Below, one piece after another: positions 1-9,259 of a stretch of 64,000 bases of DNA. The notes beneath the pieces are model-generated. The model saw only the letters and a list, made by a program, of their open reading frames with translations. It was not told the origin of the DNA and searched no databases. The stretch is from Pedobacter gandavensis. Its GTDB lineage: Bacteria > Bacteroidota > Bacteroidia > Sphingobacteriales > Sphingobacteriaceae. The translations under genes were made by a program, and so were the position numbers. How positions within the stretch are numbered: position 1 is the stretch's first letter; each line of letters begins with the position of its first letter. Where the stretch lies: assembly GCF_014172405.1 (NCBI RefSeq), contig NZ_WNXC01000005.1:298393-362392 (forward strand), given 5' to 3'.

Positions 1-59
1 GGGCTTTTTAGCTCCTTGTTTTTTTATCTACCTTTGAGATTTAACCGAATCCCAGCTCC

Positions 60-1808
60 ATGAAATTTAAATACCCCATCCTTGCTTTCTTTTGTTCCTT
101 AACAGGCCTTTCTACAGCTCAGGCACAGCAAACAGAAAACCAAACACAGCAACAGTCACAACAAGTGCAACGGAAAAGCTATATAGAAACGTTGTCGGTG
201 CCTAACCCATGGGTTGATTCTGTATTTAAGAAGTTAAATAAGCGTCAGCGAATTGCACAGCTGTTTTTCGTGAGAGCACACACAGATATGGGCAAAGTTT
301 TCGAAGATTCGATTGCCAAGGTGGTTAAAAAAGAACGAATCGGCGGTCTTGTGTTTTTTCAAGGAGGTCCCGGCCGCCAAGCAATCTTAACGAATAAATA
401 TCAGGCACTCGCACGTGTACCTTTATTGATCACTTCGGATGGAGAATGGGGACTCGGAATGCGTTTAGACAGCACGATTTCTTATCCTTACCAAATGGCA
501 CTAGGTGCTGTTCAGGACAAAGGATTAATCTATAAAATGGGACAAGAGGTAGCCAAAGACTACAAACGCATTGGGATGCACATGAACCTGGCGCCAGATG
601 TAGATGTCAACAACAATCCTAAAAATCCAGTGATCAATTATAGGTCATTTGGCGAAAATAAATACAATGTGACCGCTAAAGCTTCCGCTTATATGAAGGG
701 AATGCAGGATGGCGGACTATTGGTTAGCTTAAAACATTTCCCCGGACATGGGGACACCGACGTAGATTCTCATTACGATCTGCCTAAACTGCCTTTTTCA
801 AAAGAGAGACTGGACAGCCTGGAAATCTATCCTTTTCGCGAACTCATTAAGGAAGGAGCAGCGGGAGTGATGATCGCACATATGAATATTCCGGCATTAG
901 ACAATACGCCAAATATGCCTTCCACCTTATCAAAACCTATTGTTACCGGGATCTTAAAGGAAGAGCTGGGCTTTAAAGGAATCATCATTTCAGATGCGAT
1001 GGGTATGAAAGGTGTAGTGAAGTACTTCAAGGATGGTGAGGCTGATGTGATGGGAATTATTGCTGGAAATGACATTCTAGAGCTCTCGGAAAATAGCGCC
1101 CGCGCGATTAAACTCGTTAGAAAAGCAGTTCGAGAAGGACGAATTCCAATGGAGCGCATCAATCAGAGCGTAAAAAAGATTCTAACTGCTAAATACTGGG
1201 CCGGCTTAAATGTAAAAGACACGGTTAATGAACAGCATGTTTATGCGGAAGTTAACCGACCAGAAAGTAAAGTATTGTTACAACAGCTTGCAGATGCTTC
1301 CATGACTTTGCTCAGGGGAAAACAGTACCTAAAAACACTTGCTGCTGAAAAGAGAACAGCAATCATTAGTATTGGTACACCTCAGGTGACAATCTTCCAG
1401 ACGGATTTGGGTAAATATTACAAGAATTCTATTTTTTATACCCTTGATAAGACTGCAAATGCCGCCGCCATTGCTAAAATTTTAAAGGAAATTGGCAATT
1501 TTGATCAGGTGATTATCGGGATTCATGATACACGCAATCGCCCGGGAAATGGAATGGTCTTAAGCGCAGACCTGAAGAAATTTATTAAAGATATGTCAGA
1601 TCAGAATGCCGTGTTTGCCTTGTTTGCGAATCCATATAATATTGCCGCTTTGCCAGGTTTAGAGAACAGTAAGGCACTGATTGTCGCGTATCAAAAGGAA
1701 GACTTTATGCAGCGTGCAGCGGCATCAGTGCTTAAAAATCAATTGATACCTTCTGGTAAATTGCCAGTTACCGTGAATCAGAGCTTTAAGTATGGTGATG
1801 GGTTGTAA
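60..1808 (+). CDS. Secreted glycoside hydrolase family 3 beta-N-acetylhexosaminidase-like protein
   Basis: Probably removes terminal N-acetylglucosamine (or a related sugar) from peptidoglycan or glycan fragments in the periplasm or outside the cell. The 582-residue protein begins with a Sec signal peptide ending near AQAQQ (residues 20-24). The GH3 N-terminal barrel follows, with the NagZ-type signature KHFPGHGDTDVDSH near residues 222-235, whose Asp-His dyad is typical of GH3 N-acetylglucosaminidases. The likely nucleophile Asp lies in IIISDAMGM near residue 311. The remaining third looks like the GH3 C-terminal alpha/beta domain. Many Bacteroidota homologues are about 970 residues, with an added serine beta-lactamase-like domain; that domain is absent here and the gene ends cleanly at a terminator, so this is a natural short form. 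It stands alone. Substrate is inferred. Confidence 0.85.
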   Translation: MKFKYPILAFFCSLTGLSTAQAQQTENQTQQQSQQVQRKSYIETLSVPNPWVDSVFKKLNKRQRIAQLFFVRAHTDMGKVFEDSIAKVVKKERIGGLVFFQGGPGRQAILTNKYQALARVPLLITSDGEWGLGMRLDSTISYPYQMALGAVQDKGLIYKMGQEVAKDYKRIGMHMNLAPDVDVNNNPKNPVINYRSFGENKYNVTAKASAYMKGMQDGGLLVSLKHFPGHGDTDVDSHYDLPKLPFSKERLDSLEIYPFRELIKEGAAGVMIAHMNIPALDNTPNMPSTLSKPIVTGILKEELGFKGIIISDAMGMKGVVKYFKDGEADVMGIIAGNDILELSENSARAIKLVRKAVREGRIPMERINQSVKKILTAKYWAGLNVKDTVNEQHVYAEVNRPESKVLLQQLADASMTLLRGKQYLKTLAAEKRTAIISIGTPQVTIFQTDLGKYYKNSIFYTLDKTANAAAIAKILKEIGNFDQVIIGIHDTRNRPGNGMVLSADLKKFIKDMSDQNAVFALFANPYNIAALPGLENSKALIVAYQKEDFMQRAAASVLKNQLIPSGKLPVTVNQSFKYGDGL

Positions 1809-1828
1809 AAGAAATTTTCACTAAATAT

Positions 1829-1870
1829 AAAGCCACCAAAAAGTATCTAGCTTTTTGGTGGCTTTTTTTA
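1829..1870 (+). terminator. Rho-independent terminator after the GH3 gene
   Basis: A perfect 15-bp inverted repeat, 1829-1843 against 1851-1865, with a 7-nt loop is followed by a T run. It lies 20 bp after the GH3 stop codon. An A run on the other side could let it also end the convergent thioredoxin transcript. Confidence 0.9.
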
Positions 1871-1940
1871 TGGGTATGCAAACAATTATAGCTGGGAATT
1901 TAAAACTATTTGTTCGCACCTGTGGGTATGATCCCTTAAT

Positions 1941-2441
1941 TTATGATTTGTTGTTTTCAGGTTTTAATGCAGCAGCAGTCCAGCCCTTCAAAAATTCAGA
2001 TACCTTTTTCACACTGTGGCCTTTTCCTTCTTCCAGGTAAGCCGAGTTTTGGGTGTGTAATAGTTTCCCATTGCCATCAAGGATTAGAAATACAGGAAAT
2101 CCGAAACGTCCTGGATATTGCAATTTCGCCAATACCGCTTCATTTTTGTTCTCTTTGCTATAGTTGATCAATACGGTTTCATAATTGTCATTCAACAATT
2201 TTTTAAGCTCCGGGGTGTTGTCTACCAGATTGTGAAAGGCGATACACCAAGAACACCAGTTCCCACCAACCTGTACAAATACGTGTTTACCTTCTTTTTT
2301 AGCCTTTGCAATGGCAGCTTTAAGATCGGCCTGTGCATTCGCAGCAGGATTATAAATTTTAACCGCCTCTTTGGTATCCTGCGCAAAGCTGCTGGCAGAG
2401 ATAGTAAGGAAAGCGAAAAGTAGTAATGCCAGTTTTTTCAT
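1941..2441 (-). CDS. Periplasmic thioredoxin-like protein
   Basis: A 166-residue thioredoxin-fold protein, probably a periplasmic thiol reductant or oxidoreductase. An N-terminal signal peptide (MKKLALLLFAFLTISASSFA) is followed by the fold, with the active site WCSWC (CxxC) near residues 62-66 after a VQVGGNW strand. A cis-proline-like GFPVFLIL segment lies near residues 112-120, the usual position opposite the active site. The length and the VxVGGxWCxWC pattern fit DUF255/thioredoxin_7-type proteins common in Bacteroidota rather than cytosolic TrxA. It is convergent with the GH3 gene. The physiological partner cannot be read from the sequence. Confidence 0.85.
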   Translation of the reverse strand: MKKLALLLFAFLTISASSFAQDTKEAVKIYNPAANAQADLKAAIAKAKKEGKHVFVQVGGNWCSWCIAFHNLVDNTPELKKLLNDNYETVLINYSKENKNEAVLAKLQYPGRFGFPVFLILDGNGKLLHTQNSAYLEEGKGHSVKKVSEFLKGWTAAALKPENNKS

Positions 2442-2641
2442 GAGTATTCTTTTTGATTTTTAGGTTGATACAATTTCTGATAAAATATTAAGATTTAAGA
2501 GGATTTCAACCCAATAAATTTGCTTAATCCAAAAATAGAAAACTATTCAGATCTTTTTGTAATCTGAGTATAAAATTAATCTACTAATTTGGTAGTCTAC
2601 TATTTTGTGGAAACTTCGGAAGAATCCTTTAGCTTTACCTA

Positions 2642-5600
2642 ATGCCTCAACAGCCGTTAAAAATACTACAAGCTTCCGCAGGATCTGGTAAAACATTCAG
2701 TCTTACAGCCCATTATTTGACCCTATTATTATCCGGAGAAACGAAATATCGGGAAATTCTTGCCGTAACCTTTACCAATAAGGCAACCGAAGAGATGAAA
2801 ACCAGGATCATGGAGGTGTTGAAAGGCTTTGCACTCGGGCAGGAAGATGTGGAAGACTATCGGGTATTGGTTTTAAAAGCGCATCCCGATTTAAATAAAT
2901 CGCTGCTTCAGCAAAGATCGGAGCGGATCTATAAAAGAATCCTTCATGATTATAGCCGTTTTTCTGTTAGTACAATTGATGGATTCGTTCAAAAAGTGAT
3001 CAGAGGCTTTGCCTTTGAATTGGGTTTAGATTCCGGCTATGCCTTAGAGATGAATTTTGAGAAGGTAAAGAACGAACTTGCAGACAAGCTGGATGAGCAA
3101 ATGGACCACAATCCAAACCTCTTGCAGTGGATTATTGACCTTGCCTTAGACCGGATCAGCAACAATGTAAGCTGGAACTATAGAAATGAGCTGACCGACC
3201 TTGCTGGTGAGATTTTCAAAGAACGTTATCAGCCATTCGACAATGCTATTCAGGAATTAATTGAGCACAACGACCTCAATGCCATGTTTGGGGAGTATAG
3301 TAAAACAACTAAGCAACAAATTAATCTGTTTGAGCGCGATCTTAAAGAGCTGGCATTGCGCGCAACCAATCTTTTTGAAGGTGCGAATGTTCCTACGGAT
3401 CAGCTCAAAGGAAAATCCAGGTCTCCTTTGCTGGCAATAGCGAAAATTTCTGATGGAGATTTCTCCAAGCTCGAAACGATTGCCAGAGTCATTAATGAAC
3501 CGGAAGAATGGTTTAAACCAGGTGCCGACGATAGTCTTTACTATACGTTGAACCCTATCCTCGATAAATTATACCAACATTATATCCATGGCCTGCCGGA
3601 ATATATTCTTGCCCAGGCCTTCAATAAAAATTTATACTACCTGCGCTTAATGCAGGAAATGGCGGTTTTGTTGAAAACTTACCGACAAGAAAGTGGCAAT
3701 CTACTCATCAGTGATGCGCAAAATCTGCTGAAAGGAATTACCGGAGAAGACGATGACAACCCTGCCTTTATCTGGGAAAAAACCGGGAGTCGATACCGAC
3801 ATTTTCTGTTTGATGAGTTTCAGGATACCTCTGCAAATCAGTGGGGAAACTTTAAACCCCTGTTGAAAAATGCGATGGCGGAAGCCAATGGAAAATTGAT
3901 TGATCATTTGATTGTAGGTGATGTCAAGCAATCTATTTATCGCTGGAGGAATGGAGATTGGAATATCCTCCACCAACAAGCAAAGAAAGATATTGGTGAA
4001 ACTTACGTGGTTGCCGCAAACCTGGAAGAGAATTACCGAAGTACAGAAAATATCATTTCTTTCAACAATACGCTTTTTAAAGCATTGCCAATCCTCATGC
4101 AGCGCCGGTTAAATGAAACGATTGGAGAACAAGCTGCCAATGAGAAATTAGCCAATTGGTGGGAAGAAATGGGCTTCAGTCACATCATGACTGACGTTTA
4201 TGCCGAAGTAGAACAGAAGATTACTCCAAAAACAGCGGAAGGTGGTGCCATTGATTTTTCTGTTTTGAAAACAGATGCGGATGGTGCCAGCCTGGGCAGA
4301 ACAGGCTTCAAACCTGAAGCATTAAGGCGTATGGTAGAGACCTTAAAGCGCCTGATTGTGGAAGAACAACGCTATAAAGCAGGTGATGCCTGTGTTTTGG
4401 TGCGCTCCAATTCAGAAGCAATTGCCGTGGTAGATGCGCTAATGGAGAACAACATTAATGTGATCTCCGGTGAAGCCTTGTTGATTGAGAACAATGTCTC
4501 GGTAAAAATTCTGATCAACACCTTAAAAGTGATGGCCGGAATCCCTGGAAATACAGCTTTGTATAAAGCGAATATCATCAGTTTACATGCGCAGTTAAGA
4601 GGCGTTGAGGTTCTGCCAGATCAATTGTTCAACCTGAAAATTAAAGGTCTGGAACACTTGATCGAGATTCTCCCACAGGAACTTTGTGAAAATTGGAAGA
4701 GCTGGATGCAGCAACCTTTGCCAGAGCTATTGGAAAAATTAATCCATGCTTATGGACTGAATCAAGCCAGACATGCTGCGCATTTACCTTACCTCTTTGC
4801 ATTAAGAGATCTTGCCGGGAATTTCGCCAGACAAGGGGAAAAAGGGATCACCGCTTTTCTGACCTATTGGGATGAAGAAGGAAAAAGAAAAACCTTGCCC
4901 TCTTCAGAAAGTACAGATGCGGTACAGGTGATTACCATTCATAAATCTAAAGGATTAGCTTTTAAAGTGGTGATGGTACCATTCTGTAACTGGGAAATCA
5001 ATGGAAAACCCAATGGGATTTTTTGGGTGCCTACAGCAGATACCGCTTACCATCAGCTGCAAAGTATTCCTTTGAAATACAATAAAGAACTCGGACAATC
5101 GGCAGTTGCCATTCCTTATTATGAGGAATTACTTTACAACAATATGGATGCGCTAAACATGTTATATGTTGCAACCACCAGAACAAAAGAGTACCTGTAC
5201 ATCACCTGCCTGGGTAAAAAGACGGACACGGTAAGTACGATCGGCGATGTGTTGGCGATGACTTTACAAGATCAATTGGATGAAGAAGGTCGCTTTTTTG
5301 TGGATGTGCCTGTAGTTAAAAAGAGTAAATCAAAGCCGGCCGAAGAAAATGGACCCGCGTTGATCAATTTGCAGGAATATCCAACTTCAGAAAGGCTTTC
5401 AGAAGTTTTCAATAATAAGCTCAAAAGAAAAGAACTGGAAATGTTAACCGGCACAAATGCTGGTCGGGAAGGGACGATTTTACACGAGATATTGGCCAGA
5501 TCAGCTAATCTTCAAGAGATGGAAACTGCCTTGAGCAGTATGCTCAATGAAGGGTTCTTTAAAGTAGATGAGTTGCCCTCTCTCCGCAGGCAAGCGGGGA

Positions 5601-5881
5601 ATGTGTTGGCACATGAAGAGCTACAGGCCTTATTGAAAACCAGTAAAGAGACCATTAACGAAAAGAGCATTATTGATGTCCGCGGAAAAATGTACCGTCC
5701 GGATAAAGTGCTGATCTCTGGAAATGAGGTCATCGTGATTGATTATAAATTTACGCTTAAAGAGAGCGACTCACATATTAAACAAGTGTACGGATACCGC
5801 GACTTGTTATTGGCAATGGGCTACCAGAAGGTAAAAACCTATTTGTTTTATGCACATAGTGCAACCTTAAAATCAGTGTAA
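2642..5881 (+). CDS. AddA/RecB-like UvrD-family helicase-nuclease
   Basis: ATP-dependent 3'-5' helicase with a C-terminal nuclease, the A subunit of an AddAB-type enzyme that resects double-strand breaks for RecA-dependent repair. SF1 motifs appear in order: Walker A ASAGSGKT (residues 11-18), Ia AVTFTNKATEEM (about 45), II FDEFQDTS (about 390), III VGDVKQSIYRWR (about 425), V VITIHKSKGLAFK (about 763) and VI LYVATTRTKEYL (about 840). A PD-(D/E)XK nuclease domain occupies the C-terminus: LHEILAR, then PDKV and VIDYK near residues 1020-1040. At 1079 residues it is a little shorter than Bacillus AddA. Its stop lies 2 bp before the start of the AddB-like gene, so the two are co-transcribed. I use no symbol because Bacteroidota members are only distant AddA homologues. 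Confidence 0.9.
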   Translation: MPQQPLKILQASAGSGKTFSLTAHYLTLLLSGETKYREILAVTFTNKATEEMKTRIMEVLKGFALGQEDVEDYRVLVLKAHPDLNKSLLQQRSERIYKRILHDYSRFSVSTIDGFVQKVIRGFAFELGLDSGYALEMNFEKVKNELADKLDEQMDHNPNLLQWIIDLALDRISNNVSWNYRNELTDLAGEIFKERYQPFDNAIQELIEHNDLNAMFGEYSKTTKQQINLFERDLKELALRATNLFEGANVPTDQLKGKSRSPLLAIAKISDGDFSKLETIARVINEPEEWFKPGADDSLYYTLNPILDKLYQHYIHGLPEYILAQAFNKNLYYLRLMQEMAVLLKTYRQESGNLLISDAQNLLKGITGEDDDNPAFIWEKTGSRYRHFLFDEFQDTSANQWGNFKPLLKNAMAEANGKLIDHLIVGDVKQSIYRWRNGDWNILHQQAKKDIGETYVVAANLEENYRSTENIISFNNTLFKALPILMQRRLNETIGEQAANEKLANWWEEMGFSHIMTDVYAEVEQKITPKTAEGGAIDFSVLKTDADGASLGRTGFKPEALRRMVETLKRLIVEEQRYKAGDACVLVRSNSEAIAVVDALMENNINVISGEALLIENNVSVKILINTLKVMAGIPGNTALYKANIISLHAQLRGVEVLPDQLFNLKIKGLEHLIEILPQELCENWKSWMQQPLPELLEKLIHAYGLNQARHAAHLPYLFALRDLAGNFARQGEKGITAFLTYWDEEGKRKTLPSSESTDAVQVITIHKSKGLAFKVVMVPFCNWEINGKPNGIFWVPTADTAYHQLQSIPLKYNKELGQSAVAIPYYEELLYNNMDALNMLYVATTRTKEYLYITCLGKKTDTVSTIGDVLAMTLQDQLDEEGRFFVDVPVVKKSKSKPAEENGPALINLQEYPTSERLSEVFNNKLKRKELEMLTGTNAGREGTILHEILARSANLQEMETALSSMLNEGFFKVDELPSLRRQAGNVLAHEELQALLKTSKETINEKSIIDVRGKMYRPDKVLISGNEVIVIDYKFTLKESDSHIKQVYGYRDLLLAMGYQKVKTYLFYAHSATLKSV

Positions 5882-5883
5882 AG

Positions 5884-8796
5884 ATGAAGGCGTTTTTAAA
5901 AGAAGTTGCAGAAGATTTAGTAAAAAGATTGGGTTCGGATCTGCACCATGCCGCAATAGTTTTTAACAATAAAAGACCGGTGCCTTACCTGCAAAACCAT
6001 TTGGCAGATACGCTGAAGAAGCCTTTTTGGGCCCCCTCGTTTTTCACCATTCAGGAGTTTTTTGCCCTATCTACGCATCTGCAGGTAGCCGACGGTTTTA
6101 CCCAGTTCTTTACCCTGTTAAAAGAATACAATAAGCTCATTATTGAAGAAGGTGGAAAACCACTCAATCCTGATGTTTTTTACCCGATTGCCAGGATCAT
6201 TCTGAGTGATTTCTCACAAATAGACAATGATCTGGTGAATGCAGATCAGCTGTTTCAGGAACTGGAAGATATTGCGGTGATTGAAAAGGATTTTCAACAC
6301 CTGACCGAAGAACAGCAACAGTTCTTAGAGCAGTTCTGGTCCTCGTTTTCTTCCGGAAAGCAACAATACCATCAGGAACAGTTTATCCGCATGTGGAGAC
6401 GTATGCCAAAACTGTATCGCGCATTCCATGCGGCACTAAGAGATAAAGGCTATACCACCATGGCCTATATTTATCGTCAGCTGGCAGAAGGAAATGCAGA
6501 TTTACCACAATTTATCGACGCTTTTAAAGCAGGGAAAATTGTCCTGGCTGGCTTTAATGCACTCAGCAATGCGGAAGCCGTGATTTTCAAAAAATGGAAT
6601 AAAGAAGAAAAAGCTTTGTTCTATTTTGATGTCGACAAATACTATATGGATGATGAAACTCAGGAAGCAGGACTTTTCCTGAGAAAAAACATTCAAAAAT
6701 TAGGACTTCCAAATGCTTTGGGCGAGGCAAGAGACCTGATTCGAAATCAACAGAAAGAGATTAACGTTTATAAAACACAAGGACAGACCGCACAAGCAAA
6801 GATTCTTCATCAAGAATTGTTGCAGGATTATCCATTGTTGGATGTCGCAGACAATGCCGGAAAAATAGCACTGATTCTTGCCGATGAGAGCTTGCTATTG
6901 CCTGTTTTACAAACGATTCCCACCAAATATCAACACGCAGCCGGGATTTCCAATATTGAATTGAACGTCACGATGGGATATCCACTATTGGCCACCTCCA
7001 TTTTCGGCCTTGCTGATTTATGGTTGAGCGTACAGGCACAATTGACTGAAGGAAAAAAAGACACCATTTATTATAGAGAAGTAGAAGCCTTCCTCTCTCA
7101 TCCTTTAACGGGCGTTTTACCCGCATTAAGAGATGCCATACAACAGGAAATTTTGAAAGATCAATTGATTGATGTTCCGGTGCAAACCTTACAAAAAGAT
7201 AGCTTGTCTACCTTGTTTTTCACCAAAGTAGACAAAGGCTTAATGGCCATCGATCACCTGCAGCAGGTCTTCAAATTGATACTGGAAAGACAACTGGAAG
7301 AGCAGACTTTAAAACAAACGGAAGCCGATTTATTTGGCGCCACGCTGAAAGAACTGAACAGATTACACGATACTTTAGCCGATTATGCGGCACATCTACC
7401 CCTTTCTTTTGTGCTCTCTTTGATGCAAAAAGCAGTGCAGGGAATCGCAGTTCCTTTAAGTGGAGAACCTCTACAAGGAGTACAGGTGATGGGATTGCTG
7501 GAAAGCAGGAGCCTGGATTTTGAGCATGTGTATGTGCTTGGGGTAACGGAGGGTATTCTTCCACAGATCAACGTTTCTCCAAGTTTCATCCCTGATAGTA
7601 TCCGCAGGGCCTATGGATTACCTGTGATAGAAAACCAGGACGCGATTTCTGCCTATATGTTTTACCGTTTATTGCAGCGTTCTAATAAGGTAAGTCTGGT
7701 GTATAACGGCCAGGCGGACGACAGTAATACCGGTGAACCCAGTCGCTTTTTAAAGCAACTGGAATTTGAAAGCGGCTATACTTTTAAATATTTCGATCAG
7801 TCACAATCCCTTGCTATTGAGCCGAAAGTAGAATTTGAGATTAAAAAAGAAGGGGAGGTGCTGAGGCGTTTACATACTTATTTAGACAATCAGGAGCAAG
7901 ATCCGGTTAGGTTATCCGCCACCAGACTCACCACTTACCTCAACTGCCCGGTACAGTTTTTCTATAAGTATATTGCCAAAGTAGAAGAACCGGAAGCGCT
8001 TGCAGAGAACCTGGAAGCCAACAGCATTGGTTCTACCTTACACCTTGTTCTGGAGAATTTTTATCAGAAATTAAAGGATGAAAGCCCTTATATCACCAAA
8101 GAACGCATTACCGAAAACAGAAAACAGCTTACAGAGATGTGCAAGCTTGCCTTTTCCAAGGTGATGTTTGATAAAGAAGAAAGTTTACTGGAATACAATG
8201 GCATGCAGCAGGTGATGCTGGCCATTGTTGCCGAATATGCCAATGTGATCCTGGATCATGATGAACAACAGGCACCATTCTCACTCGTAGAATTGGAAAA
8301 TGATAAAGATTATGTAATTACCTTCCCGATTAAGGTCAAAGGAGCAGAACGGAAACTGACTTTATTCGGTATTATCGATCGGGTGGATCAGCGTAATGGC
8401 GTCACCAGGATTGTGGATTATAAAACCGGAAGGGATGAAGTTGGTTTTTCTTCTATTGATGAACTGTTTGATAGCGAGAGTAATAAGCAAAATAAAGCCC
8501 TGGTGCAAACGTTGTTCTATACCTATGTTTATGAGCAAGCAAAGGGAATTTCTGGCGTAGAACCCAACCTGTATATCGTGCGTAAGATGCGCGAAGAAGG
8601 TACCTTGTTCTATCTGAAAGAAAATAGAAAGAGAGTACTTTTACAAGCGGAACATCTGGAGGAATTAAAAGGAAGTTTTACGACGCTTCTGCGCGAAAAA
8701 CTGGAAGAATTGTTCAATCCGGAACTTCCTTTTAAACACACTACTGTTGCGGAAAATTGTACTTATTGTCCTTATCTTACCCTTTGCGGAAAATAA
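5884..8796 (+). CDS. AddB-like PD-(D/E)XK nuclease subunit with Fe-S cysteines
   Basis: Second subunit of the AddAB-type end-resection enzyme. The 970-residue protein has an inactivated-helicase-like body; no intact Walker A is visible near the N-terminus (IVFNNKRPVPYL occupies that place). The C-terminal nuclease domain carries HLVLENFY, then GIIDRVDQ and RIVDYKTGRDE near residues 820-850. Four cysteines in the arrangement that holds a 4Fe-4S cluster in AddB and related nucleases are present: one in LNCPVQFF (near residue 687) and three in ENCTYCPYLTLCGK at the extreme C-terminus. Together with the AddA-like partner, each subunit carries a nuclease site, so one may cut each strand. It follows addA by 2 bp and precedes a VOC gene by 18 bp. 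Confidence 0.88.
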   Translation: MKAFLKEVAEDLVKRLGSDLHHAAIVFNNKRPVPYLQNHLADTLKKPFWAPSFFTIQEFFALSTHLQVADGFTQFFTLLKEYNKLIIEEGGKPLNPDVFYPIARIILSDFSQIDNDLVNADQLFQELEDIAVIEKDFQHLTEEQQQFLEQFWSSFSSGKQQYHQEQFIRMWRRMPKLYRAFHAALRDKGYTTMAYIYRQLAEGNADLPQFIDAFKAGKIVLAGFNALSNAEAVIFKKWNKEEKALFYFDVDKYYMDDETQEAGLFLRKNIQKLGLPNALGEARDLIRNQQKEINVYKTQGQTAQAKILHQELLQDYPLLDVADNAGKIALILADESLLLPVLQTIPTKYQHAAGISNIELNVTMGYPLLATSIFGLADLWLSVQAQLTEGKKDTIYYREVEAFLSHPLTGVLPALRDAIQQEILKDQLIDVPVQTLQKDSLSTLFFTKVDKGLMAIDHLQQVFKLILERQLEEQTLKQTEADLFGATLKELNRLHDTLADYAAHLPLSFVLSLMQKAVQGIAVPLSGEPLQGVQVMGLLESRSLDFEHVYVLGVTEGILPQINVSPSFIPDSIRRAYGLPVIENQDAISAYMFYRLLQRSNKVSLVYNGQADDSNTGEPSRFLKQLEFESGYTFKYFDQSQSLAIEPKVEFEIKKEGEVLRRLHTYLDNQEQDPVRLSATRLTTYLNCPVQFFYKYIAKVEEPEALAENLEANSIGSTLHLVLENFYQKLKDESPYITKERITENRKQLTEMCKLAFSKVMFDKEESLLEYNGMQQVMLAIVAEYANVILDHDEQQAPFSLVELENDKDYVITFPIKVKGAERKLTLFGIIDRVDQRNGVTRIVDYKTGRDEVGFSSIDELFDSESNKQNKALVQTLFYTYVYEQAKGISGVEPNLYIVRKMREEGTLFYLKENRKRVLLQAEHLEELKGSFTTLLREKLEELFNPELPFKHTTVAENCTYCPYLTLCGK

Positions 8797-8814
8797 ATAA
8801 AAAAAATAGCGCCT

Positions 8815-9174
8815 ATGTTACTTTCAGCAGTCCCTATTCTGGCTTACAACAATCCAGCAGAAACCATTGCTTTTTATACCGAAAAATTGGGCTTTACCTT
8901 CCATTCTGAATGGGATGGTTACCTGATTTTCAGTAGGGAACAGGTCTCTATTCACCTCTGGTTTACCGAAGATCCGGCCATTCCAAAGCATACAGGCTGT
9001 TATATTAATGTAAATAATGTGGCACAATTGTATCAGGAATATGAGGCCCATGGGATCGTTCATCCGAACGGAAAGCTGTCTGAAATGCCCTGGGGAATGC
9101 ATCAGTTCTCAATTTTGGACAATAGTGGTAATATTATTCATTTCGGAGAGCCCTCCGAAAATGAAGACAATTAA
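8815..9174 (+). CDS. VOC/glyoxalase-bleomycin resistance superfamily protein
   Basis: A 119-residue single-chain vicinal-oxygen-chelate fold protein of the bleomycin-resistance-like type. It has the paired beta-alpha-beta-beta-beta modules: SAVPILAYNNPAETIAFYTEKLGF at the start, a strand ending FSREQVSIHLWF, and IINxxN-like YINVNNVAQLYQEY then FSILDNSGNIIHFGEP at the end. The metal-binding residues of true glyoxalases are not evident, which suits a ligand-sequestering protein. It starts 18 bp after the AddB-like gene and is probably in the same transcript, but no functional link to recombination is known. The natural ligand cannot be inferred. Confidence 0.8.
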   Translation: MLLSAVPILAYNNPAETIAFYTEKLGFTFHSEWDGYLIFSREQVSIHLWFTEDPAIPKHTGCYINVNNVAQLYQEYEAHGIVHPNGKLSEMPWGMHQFSILDNSGNIIHFGEPSENEDN

Positions 9175-9204
9175 AGGGAAAATACAGTGTAATTAAAACA
9201 CTAC

Positions 9205-9234
9205 TTTATAATTAATTTACAATGGTTATATTTG
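9205..9234 (+). promoter_or_regulatory. Probable promoter for pdhB
   Basis: The Bacteroidota -7 element TATATTTG at 9227-9234 matches TAnnTTTG exactly. TTTA at 9205-9208 is a near match to the -33 TTTG with an 18-nt spacer. The start codon is 25 nt downstream. Confidence 0.55.
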
Positions 9235-9259
9235 CCATCAGTTAATATTTGAATATACA

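Noticed and set aside
2118..2423. 101-codon plus-strand frame
   Set aside because: Antisense to the thioredoxin-like gene, which has a clear signal peptide and CxxC motif.
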